Assembly (NCBI GenBank): GCA_003452185.1 | Contig: DMJJ01000313.1 | Coordinates: forward strand, 1 to 10,468 | Direction: 5' to 3' | DNA: 10,468 nucleotides | From: Verrucomicrobiales bacterium | GTDB taxonomy: Bacteria > Verrucomicrobiota > Verrucomicrobiia > Limisphaerales > UBA11320 | In this document: one piece after another, positions 1-5,700 of the stretch | How the letters are laid out: each line of letters starts with the position of its first letter | How positions within the stretch are numbered: the stretch's first letter is position 1 | The notes under the pieces: generated by a model | Databases searched by the model: none | Seen by the model: the letters and a program-made list of their open reading frames with translations, nothing else | What the model was told of the DNA's origin: nothing | Made by a program: the position numbers and the translations under genes

Positions 1-1825
1 GACGCGCTTCATCCTCGGTCACCAGGTAGGCGGTGTACGGGGTGACGATCGCATACTGGCGCGCCAGCGCGACCACCTCGTCGCGAAGCTCCTGACTCTC
101 GCCGCGCAGCCGGATCTCATCCAGAAGATGCCCGACGCGGCGCGTCGCCCAGAGCCGGGGAAGAAAGTCGTTCGCGGTGGAGACGTCGGGAAATGAAACC
201 TCACGCGAGAACTCCCGGGCCTGCCCCTCAAGGCGACCGGTGATCCGGATCGGGTCGCGGCCCTGGCCCGAGTAGCGCCCGGCGACCAGGATCTGCTGCC
301 CCTTGTAGAGGTCGGGAAGCGGATGGGGGTAGAGCCTCGTGAATCGGATCCCAGCAGGGGGCACCAGCTCAAGCCCGACGAGGGCGGGATCCTTGATCCG
401 TGCAAAGAAGGCCGAGACCTTCACCTCGATATCCTCGTTGGCGAGCACGTAGGCGCTGGCAGCCCGGGTCGACTCGGTGATCCGATCGAGGAGATGCGTG
501 TTCACGTCGGTCCCGATCCCGAAACAGAACACGCGCGTGAGCGAGTCCCGCTCCGCGCCCCCCCGTCCCGTGACCACCTGCGCGATCTGGTTCTCGTCCG
601 TGATTCCCACCGTCGGGCGCCCGTCGGTCAGGAACACGATGACGAAGCTCCGGTCGGAGTTCGCCGGCCGGGAGGCGAGGGCCTGCGTGAGAGCCTCATG
701 GATCGCCGTGCCCCCCGTCGGCCGGACCCGCGCGAGGAACCGGAACGCTTCCTCACGGCTTGAGGGGGTGGCCTCCCTCAGCTGCTGGAAGAGCGGTTCC
801 ACGTCGGTCGAGAAGCGGAGGATGTCAAAACGGTCCCGCTCGTTGAGGTTCTCAACGCAGAACCGGAGCGCCCGCTTCGCCTGCTCGAGTTTCGGACCGC
901 TCATCGAGCCGGAGGAATCGAGCACGAAGACCACATCCTTGGGCGTTGCGGACTCGGAGGCCGTGGCGAGGCGCGGGGCGGCGAGGAGCAGGAAGTAGCC
1001 ATCCTCCCCGGCCTCGGGACGATGCGTCAGGAGATCGATCCCCACGTCGGCCCGGGTCCGCGAGAAGAGGACCGACAGGTCGGCGTCGGGTTGGAACCCC
1101 GAGGCCTCGAAGGAGAGGGCGGCGTGCCGGTCATCGCGGCGGGCGAGGGTCACCGCGTGGCTCGGGGAGTAGAGCGTCCCGAGCGGAAGCGTGGACTCAA
1201 ACTGAACATGCACGGAGAGGGAGGGGATGGGCCGCGCGCCCGGGGCCTCGGCCCGGAGCGGCAGGGTCCATTGCACGAGGCCCGCCTCCTCGGCGAGGAG
1301 CTGGGTGTAGCGGAGCGAGAGCTGCCGCGTCGACCCGGGATCGATCGGGTAGATGCGAACCTTGATGAGGTCCCGTCCCATGTACTCCAGCAGGGCGGGA
1401 TCGAGCGATCGACGCACGATCTCCTCGTAGACCCGGCGCGCCTTCTCGGCTCCGAGCAACTCGGCCTCCACCGGCTTTCCGTTGATGCGGAGCGAGAACC
1501 CGTCGAGGTGCGCCCCCCGGGGCACCGGGAGAAGGAACGTTCCCTCGCAGACCGTGCCGTTGGGGTTGTGAACCTCCTGTTCCACCGCGACGGTGGCCAC
1601 CTGGTCGCGGATCACGACCTCGGCCGCGAGCCGGGTTGTTTCGATCGGCTGGAGTGGCATGCGGGGAGGGACGGGGCGCGGCATCGGGGCGATCCGTGGC
1701 GGCGGGTCGGGCACGCGACCCGGGGGGAGCAGCGGGCTTGGATCCGAAGGCTCCTGCAGGAGGAGAAGCCCGGCGGCAGGGAGTCGAAGACCCGCCAAAA
1801 GGAGTGCGAAAATCCATTTCTTCAT
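1..1825 (-). CDS. Secreted VIT and VWA domain protein, 3' end outside the window
   Basis: Reading down from an ATG at 1825 gives 608 codons open to the left edge, so the C-terminus and stop lie outside. Seen: a basic-hydrophobic N-terminus (MKKWIFALLLAG, then leucine-rich) that looks like a signal peptide, and a proline-rich linker at about 28-58. A VIT domain spans about 60-190, with the typical FLLPVPRGAHLDGF and Y-E-E-I patches. A VWA domain spans about 296-480. Its metal-ion-dependent adhesion site is intact: DxSxS at D303/S305/S307, T373 in GGTA, and D401 in LTDGRPT. The end resembles the family tail (AIVTPYTAYLV at 592-602). VIT/VWA pairs are known from inter-alpha-trypsin inhibitor heavy chains and from many secreted bacterial proteins of poorly known role. 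Divalent-cation-dependent protein binding outside the cytoplasm is inferred. The start has only a G-run next to it, not a clear Shine-Dalgarno, but it is the first ATG giving a signal peptide. The gene is divergent from the haloperoxidase. Confidence 0.93.
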   Translation of the reverse strand, partial: MKKWIFALLLAGLRLPAAGLLLLQEPSDPSPLLPPGRVPDPPPRIAPMPRPVPPRMPLQPIETTRLAAEVVIRDQVATVAVEQEVHNPNGTVCEGTFLLPVPRGAHLDGFSLRINGKPVEAELLGAEKARRVYEEIVRRSLDPALLEYMGRDLIKVRIYPIDPGSTRQLSLRYTQLLAEEAGLVQWTLPLRAEAPGARPIPSLSVHVQFESTLPLGTLYSPSHAVTLARRDDRHAALSFEASGFQPDADLSVLFSRTRADVGIDLLTHRPEAGEDGYFLLLAAPRLATASESATPKDVVFVLDSSGSMSGPKLEQAKRALRFCVENLNERDRFDILRFSTDVEPLFQQLREATPSSREEAFRFLARVRPTGGTAIHEALTQALASRPANSDRSFVIVFLTDGRPTVGITDENQIAQVVTGRGGAERDSLTRVFCFGIGTDVNTHLLDRITESTRAASAYVLANEDIEVKVSAFFARIKDPALVGLELVPPAGIRFTRLYPHPLPDLYKGQQILVAGRYSGQGRDPIRITGRLEGQAREFSREVSFPDVSTANDFLPRLWATRRVGHLLDEIRLRGESQELRDEVVALARQYAIVTPYTAYLVTEDEAR

Positions 1826-2222
1826 CCCCCGTTCGACGGGAGCCGGCGAAAAAAACTCCCGCACCGGACCGTACCATGAAGGGTCGGTGCGCACCGGCTG
1901 CACCGGCCCGAACGCAGGAGCGTGTATCGTGCCATCGACAACCCCCTAGAGCGGCATGAGTTGCGCCCGGGGCGGAATCCCGGGGAGCGGATTTGGTGGT
2001 TTTGCGGAAAGTGACAGCCGGGCGACGTACGTCTGGAAACCCCTTCACCGGACCTTATGTTCACCCCGCTCAGCCCACGACCACACGCCACGTCCCCACA
2101 CGGGGCCTTGCGACAGGCGTCCATGCACCACGCATGAACTCTGCCCGGGTCCTGCGTGCCGGCGATCGGAGTGCCCATGGAGATGCTGTGCCTTGGAATA
2201 ACGGAAGGACCATGAACAACCT
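1826..2222. other. Divergent intergenic spacer
   Basis: This spacer of about 400 bp separates the start of the VIT/VWA gene (minus) from the haloperoxidase gene (plus), so it should hold both promoters. I could not find a convincing -35/-10 pair on either strand. It contains a perfect 12-bp palindrome at 1885-1896, an 8-bp direct repeat GCACCGGC at 1891-1898 and 1900-1907, and two CCCGGGG copies at 1966-1972 and 1979-1985. Short open frames exist on both strands, but their predicted peptides are Arg/Pro/Gly-rich, resemble no known family and have no good ribosome site, so I do not call a gene. Confidence 0.6.
1885..1896. repeat. Perfect 12-bp palindrome CGGTGCGCACCG
   Basis: The 12 bases form a gapless inverted repeat (CGGTGC/GCACCG), 60 bp upstream of the VIT/VWA start. 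The right arm also belongs to a tandem direct repeat of GCACCGGC. This could be a dimeric regulator's operator, but in G+C-rich DNA such short palindromes also occur by chance. Confidence 0.3.
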
Positions 2223-2226
2223 ATGA
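2203..2226 (+). promoter_or_regulatory. Ribosome site and four-codon leader cistron overlapping the haloperoxidase start
   Basis: A Shine-Dalgarno-like GGAAGG lies at 2203-2208. It is only 3 nt from an ATG at 2212, which opens a four-codon frame (Met-Asn-Asn-Leu-stop). That frame's TGA at 2224-2226 overlaps the haloperoxidase ATG at 2223-2225 in an ATGA arrangement. For the haloperoxidase itself the same site is 14 nt away, longer than usual. Two readings are possible: translation begins at the leader ATG and is handed over by coupling, or ribosomes use the second ATG directly despite the long spacing. The signal peptide begins cleanly at 2223, so 2223 is the protein start in either case. Confidence 0.45.
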
Positions 2227-3716
2227 AAGCAGCGAAATTGACCCTGGCGGCCGTCGCGGCACTGGCGGCTCAGGCGAGCCCATTGCTGGCAGACTCAATC
2301 ATCACGGACTGGAACAGCGCCACCCTGGAAGCGATCCGACAGGCCAAGCCCGGCCCGCCGATGGTGGCCCGCGCCCTTGCGATCGTCCACACCTGCACCT
2401 ACGACGCCTGGGCGGCGTACGATGCCAACGCGCTCGGCACGCGCTACAACGAGTATCTTCGCCGCCCTGCGGCGGAGCGGACCGACCTGAACAAGACCAT
2501 CGCCATCAGCTACGCCGCCTACCACGCGCTCGTAGACCTGTTCCCGGCGCAGAAGCCGCTCTTTGACCAGGCGATGGCCTCGCTGAACTTCGACCCGGCG
2601 GATCTCTCGACCGACCGCACCACGCCGGTGGGCATCGGCAACCTGGTTTCGAGTGCGGTGCTGAAGTTCCGCCATGGCGACGGGTCCAACCAGCTTGGCG
2701 ACATGGGGCTTCCCCCCTACTCCGACACCACGGGCTACAAGCCGGTGAACGATCTCGATCACATCATCGACCCCAACCACTGGCAGCCGCTCCGCTTCTC
2801 GGACGGGCATGGCGGGTTCGTTGCGCCCGGGTACATCGGGGCCCACTGGGGCACCGTGAGCCCGTTTGCCCTCCGCTCCCCCGACCAGTTCCGTCCCGCC
2901 CCCCCGGCCCACTACCCGGAGGATGCCGCCCGCTACACGGCCCAGGCGGAGGAGATCATCCAGTTGTCGGCCACGCTGAACGACCGGAGCAAGATGATCG
3001 CGGAGTATTGGGCGGACGGCCCGAAGTCGGAGCTTCCCCCGGGGCACTGGAACCTGTTTGCGCAGTTTGTCAGCAAGCGCGACAAGATGGGCATCGACCA
3101 GGATGCGAAGCTGTTTTTCGCCCTGGACAACGCGGTGTTCGATGCCGGGATCGCGACCTGGGAGTCGAAGCGGTTCTACGACTACTGCCGTCCGATCACG
3201 GCGATCCATTTCCTCAAGGCGGGGAAGATGATCAAGTCGTGGGCGGGCCCGTTCCAGGGGGTGAAAATGATCCGGGGCGAGGACTGGATTCCCTACCAGC
3301 CCGCCACGTTCGTGACCCCTCCGTTCGCGGAGTACACCTCCGGGCACAGCGCCTTCAGCGCCGCGGCCGCACAGATCCTGAAATCGTTCACCGGGAGCGA
3401 CAAGTTCGGCAACTCCGTCACCCTGGCAGCCGGGAGTTCGCGCACCGAGCCGGGAGCGGTTCCGGCCGCGGACGTGACCCTCAGCTGGAACACATTCAGC
3501 GATGCAGCCGACGAGGCGGGAATCTCCCGTCGGCTGGGAGGGATTCACTTCCAGCCTGGGGATCTGGAGGGCCGGGCCCTCGGGCGACGAGTCGGCCGCC
3601 AGGTCTGGGTCAAGGCGCTCCGGTTCTTCAACAACCCGAAGACCGACCGCACCCTCCTGAAGGACGACATGGAATCGTGCGACCGGGATGACAGCCGCCT
3701 GTTTGGCGTCCGCTGA
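2223..3716 (+). CDS. Exported vanadium-dependent haloperoxidase/PAP2-superfamily protein
   Basis: The product is 497 aa. The N-terminus (MKAAKLTLAAVAALAAQASPLLADS) is a typical Sec signal peptide, so the enzyme probably acts in the periplasm or outside. The C-terminal half carries the vanadium haloperoxidase/type 2 phosphatidic acid phosphatase signature. Residues K316-x6-R323-P324 (in KRFYDYCRP), S373-G374-H375 (in YTSGH) and S435-R436-x5-H442 (in SRRLGGIH) supply all seven expected oxyanion-pocket residues: K316, R323, S373, G374, H375, R436 and H442. H442 would coordinate vanadium and H375 would act as acid/base. The acidic residue after the last motif is at spacing H-x4-D (D447) rather than the textbook H-x3-D. 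Family members oxidise halides with hydrogen peroxide or hydrolyse phosphate esters, and the sequence does not decide which. It stands alone, divergent from the VIT/VWA gene and convergent with the MBL gene, with a hairpin just downstream. Confidence 0.9.
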   Translation: MKAAKLTLAAVAALAAQASPLLADSIITDWNSATLEAIRQAKPGPPMVARALAIVHTCTYDAWAAYDANALGTRYNEYLRRPAAERTDLNKTIAISYAAYHALVDLFPAQKPLFDQAMASLNFDPADLSTDRTTPVGIGNLVSSAVLKFRHGDGSNQLGDMGLPPYSDTTGYKPVNDLDHIIDPNHWQPLRFSDGHGGFVAPGYIGAHWGTVSPFALRSPDQFRPAPPAHYPEDAARYTAQAEEIIQLSATLNDRSKMIAEYWADGPKSELPPGHWNLFAQFVSKRDKMGIDQDAKLFFALDNAVFDAGIATWESKRFYDYCRPITAIHFLKAGKMIKSWAGPFQGVKMIRGEDWIPYQPATFVTPPFAEYTSGHSAFSAAAAQILKSFTGSDKFGNSVTLAAGSSRTEPGAVPAADVTLSWNTFSDAADEAGISRRLGGIHFQPGDLEGRALGRRVGRQVWVKALRFFNNPKTDRTLLKDDMESCDRDDSRLFGVR

Positions 3717-3746
3717 GCCTCCCGCATCCGCATCACCGATCACGCC

Positions 3747-3781
3747 GTGGCCGGCCTCGCGATCCCCGCGGGGCCGGCCAC
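3747..3781. terminator. Long G+C hairpin between convergent genes, likely bidirectional terminator
   Basis: The arms GTGGCCGGCC (3747-3756) and GGCCGGCCAC (3772-3781) are perfect complements. Pairing continues inward through one T-G pair and four G-C pairs (3757-3761 with 3767-3771). This gives a 15-bp stem with a 5-nt loop. It starts 30 nt after the haloperoxidase stop and 7 nt beyond the MBL stop on the other strand. It is followed on the plus strand only by TGGTGTTT, a poor U-tract, so classical intrinsic termination is uncertain. The inner pair is a G-U wobble in the plus transcript and an A-C mismatch in the minus one, so the hairpin favours the haloperoxidase message slightly. Confidence 0.6.
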
Positions 3782-3788
3782 TGGTGTT

Positions 3789-4745
3789 TCACGGGACGGC
3801 GCACGTCGTGGCCGGCTCCCGCATCACGATCTCGTCCCCCTCGCGGGCCGCCTCGACAATCATGCCCGTCCCAAAGGTGCGGGCGAGCCGGCGCGCGTGC
3901 TGGAGCATGGCGCGAATGCGGCCATCGCTGTGGTTGGGGTCGTGGTGGAAGAGGTAGCAGCGCTTGACCTTCGAGCGGGCGCACACCCGGATGACATCAT
4001 CCAGGCATCCATGGCCCCATCCGGCGTGGGCCGGGTACTCGGACTCGTCGTATTGGGTGTCCACGATCAGCACATCGCACTGCCGAATGAAGTTCGCGAA
4101 CTGGCGATCCGCGAGCCGCACGGGCACGGAGGCGGGGAGGCGGCTCGCAAGCTCGTTGTCAGGAAAGTACCCCACCGACCCGTAGGGGGTGAAGAGCCGG
4201 TAGCCGACACAGCGGCCGGGATGGTTCACCCGGATCGAGGAGACGGTGATGGGCCCGAGCGAGAACGGCTCCTTCTTGAGCTCCTCGATGGAGAGGCTGC
4301 TCGGGAGGTCCTTGAGGCCGACGGGGAAGAACGGGCTCTCCATCTGGCTGTTCAGGACGCTCGCAAGCCCGCGCTTCGCCCCTTTCGCCCCGATGACGCG
4401 GATCCGGTTCTTCGCAAGGTAGGCAGGCTGGAAGAACGGGAACCCCTGGATGTGGTCCCAGTGGGTATGCGTGAGCAGGATCGTGAGGCTGAGGGGCCGG
4501 TCGATCGACTCGGCAACGAGCTTGGCGCCCAGCGAGCGAATGCCGGTGCCGGCATCCAGGATCACGGTCTCGCCGCCACACCGGACCTCCACGCAGGAGG
4601 TGTTGCCCCCGTATTCGATGGTCGTGGGCCCCGGGGTGGGAATCGAGCCGCGCACACCCCAGAACCGGACGGTCACACGGTCGTGACGGCCAGGGGGTCG
4701 CTCCGGGGTCGATCGCTTGACGGGCACTGTCGGCTTCGGTGGCAC
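3789..4745 (-). CDS. MBL-fold metallo-hydrolase (PhnP/RNase Z-like group)
   Basis: The product is 318 aa with no signal peptide, so it is probably cytosolic. The fold begins at about residue 24 with VTVRFWGVRGSIPTPG, a common opening of this hydrolase group. Metal ligands are clear: the HxHxDH motif as HTHWDH (H93, H95, D97, H98), H175 in NHPG, D229 in VDTQY and H267/H268 in LFHHDP. The GWGH stretch (242-245) and DPNHSD (269-274) are typical of the subfamily often listed as MBL fold hydrolase or class II cyclic-nucleotide phosphodiesterase-like. A hydrolase with two bound metals is well supported, but the substrate is not. The start is uncertain: the assigned GTG at 4745 has no Shine-Dalgarno, and downstream in-frame GTG codons at residues 7 and 24 are alternatives, the last still sparing the whole domain. 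It is divergent from the methyltransferase gene. Confidence 0.88.
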   Translation of the reverse strand: MPPKPTVPVKRSTPERPPGRHDRVTVRFWGVRGSIPTPGPTTIEYGGNTSCVEVRCGGETVILDAGTGIRSLGAKLVAESIDRPLSLTILLTHTHWDHIQGFPFFQPAYLAKNRIRVIGAKGAKRGLASVLNSQMESPFFPVGLKDLPSSLSIEELKKEPFSLGPITVSSIRVNHPGRCVGYRLFTPYGSVGYFPDNELASRLPASVPVRLADRQFANFIRQCDVLIVDTQYDESEYPAHAGWGHGCLDDVIRVCARSKVKRCYLFHHDPNHSDGRIRAMLQHARRLARTFGTGMIVEAAREGDEIVMREPATTCAVP

Positions 4746-4913
4746 GGTTTCGAAAGTCGTGGAGAGTAAACGGGAAAGAGGCTGGTTGTGGAACTCGAAA
4801 AAATCGGGAAAGAGGAGTTGGCGTGCCCCCTCGAACTCTGATACATCCTCGCATTGTCAGCACCGTTCACGGCAGCCCACAACGTCTGTTTGACTTTTTC
4901 AGGACGAGTTCAA

Positions 4914-4949
4914 GCCCGCTTGGCGGGCAGATTCCCCCGCCGGGGGAAT
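4914..4949. repeat. Two adjacent palindromes in the methyltransferase leader
   Basis: The first is GCCCGC-TTG-GCGGGC (4914-4928), with 6-bp arms and a 3-nt centre. Two bases later comes ATTCCCCCG-C-CGGGGGAAT (4931-4949), with perfect 9-bp arms around one base. The second ends 20 bp before the Shine-Dalgarno of the methyltransferase. No U-tract follows either, so they do not look like terminators. A single-base centre is more typical of a protein-binding operator than of an RNA hairpin loop, though pairing in RNA could still form with the inner pairs open. Confidence 0.5.
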
Positions 4950-4969
4950 GTTCTGTTGCGCACATCCCC

Positions 4970-4974
4970 GGAGG
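4970..4974 (+). promoter_or_regulatory. Shine-Dalgarno GGAGG that fixes the methyltransferase start
   Basis: A perfect GGAGG lies 7 nt before the GTG at 4982. No comparable site precedes the upstream in-frame starts, and the conserved methyltransferase region fits a protein starting at 4982. Confidence 0.75.
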
Positions 4975-4981
4975 CGATGTC

Positions 4982-5659
4982 GTGAGCGTGCCGTGGTTCA
5001 AGTCCCTGGCGATCTTCGGTCGCGAGCTCGTTAGCAACCCCCGCCCGATGGGGGCAGCCTGCCCCAGCTCCCCGGGCCTGGCCCGTCGCGTGGCCAGGAT
5101 GGTGGGCCGCCGTCCCGAGACCTACGTCCTCGAGATCGGGGCGGGCACGGGAGCAATCACCTCCGCACTCCTCCGCCATTGTGTTCCGCCCGAGCGCCTC
5201 GTGGCAATCGAGCGAAGCCCCTCGCTGGTCAAGCTGCTGCGGCAGCGGTTCGCCGGAGTGAACATCATCGAAGGGGATGCGTGCGACCTCCACAGGACCC
5301 TGGAGCGCGCGGGCGGTCTAGACCTGAAGCGCATCACCCACGTCGTCTCAAGCCTTCCGCTCCGGTCCCTCCCGCCGGCGCAGGTGGAGCAGATCTCCAA
5401 GGAGTTTTTCAAGCTCCTCGCCCACGGTTCCCACCTGGTTCAGTACACGTACAACCTCCGGAACGGCAGCGGGGAGGTCTTCGCCGACCTGCACCGCCAC
5501 GCCTCATCCGTGGTCTGGCTGAACCTTCCGCCGGCCCGGGTTGAAGTCTTCGCCGCCAGCCGCGCTCCCGGAGGCCACGGGGTCTTCAACGGACGCCACA
5601 GCTCGAAGTTCGCCCTCCGCCCGAACACAACGGCAGCGAACGCCACGCACCGGCAGTAG
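4982..5659 (+). CDS. Class I SAM-dependent methyltransferase, phospholipid N-methyltransferase-like
   Basis: The product is 225 aa from a GTG start (MSVPWFKSLAIFGREL), with no signal peptide. The SAM-binding motif I is VLEIGAGTGAIT (49-60), the acidic ribose-binding residue at the end of strand 2 is E77 (VAIER), and GDA at 98-100 is the adenine-contact region. SSLPLRSLP (123-131) and VQYTYNLRN (153-161) resemble the GLPLLS and QFTYGP segments I recall from the Rhodobacter/Sinorhizobium PmtA-type phosphatidylethanolamine N-methyltransferases and their COG3963 relatives. Methylation of membrane phospholipid head groups is therefore a reasonable inference. The distantly related KsgA-type rRNA dimethyltransferases are the main alternative, but the NLPF/NIPY motif they need is absent. 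The amphipathic N-terminus (FKSLAIFGREL) could touch the membrane. It is convergent with the propeller gene, with only 41 bp between the stops. Confidence 0.82.
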   Translation: MSVPWFKSLAIFGRELVSNPRPMGAACPSSPGLARRVARMVGRRPETYVLEIGAGTGAITSALLRHCVPPERLVAIERSPSLVKLLRQRFAGVNIIEGDACDLHRTLERAGGLDLKRITHVVSSLPLRSLPPAQVEQISKEFFKLLAHGSHLVQYTYNLRNGSGEVFADLHRHASSVVWLNLPPARVEVFAASRAPGGHGVFNGRHSSKFALRPNTTAANATHRQ

Positions 5660-5700
5660 GCTCCCCCCCCTCGCGCGCGCCCGACCCGCAGCCGCCCGCC

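Larger units (their letters stand above)
4746..4981. other. Divergent spacer between MBL hydrolase and methyltransferase genes
   Basis: This spacer of about 236 bp contains short A/T-richer stretches (about 4795-4815 and 4889-4900) that stand out from the G+C-rich surroundings and are the likeliest promoter sites. TTGACT at 4890-4895 looks like a -35 box for the plus strand, but no good -10 box follows at 16-18 bp. The plus frame of the methyltransferase is open back to 4739. That N-terminal extension resembles no domain, and the start at 4982 has an excellent ribosome site, so I treat the stretch as non-coding. Two palindromes lie at 4914-4949. Confidence 0.6.

Noticed and set aside
1022..2048. 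Long open frames on both strands over the start of the VIT/VWA gene (plus 1022-1879, minus 1197-2048)
   Set aside because: The frame beginning at 1825 on the minus strand carries the signal peptide, VIT and VWA motifs; the others are out of frame with it and have no motifs.
1993..2226. A small plus-strand gene of 77 codons upstream of the haloperoxidase
   Set aside because: There is no Shine-Dalgarno at its start, its product is Arg/Thr/Pro-rich and resembles nothing, and only its last four codons fall in the ribosome-site context treated as a leader cistron.
2295..3743. A minus-strand open frame of 482 codons opposite the haloperoxidase
   Set aside because: The plus strand encodes a signal peptide and all vanadate-pocket motifs, while the minus-frame product is Arg/Gly/Val-rich without recognisable features.
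4739..4981. An N-terminal extension of the methyltransferase from an ATG at 4739
   Set aside because: The extension would overlap the divergent MBL gene start and cross two palindromes, and it shows no domain. The GTG at 4982 has a perfect GGAGG at proper spacing.
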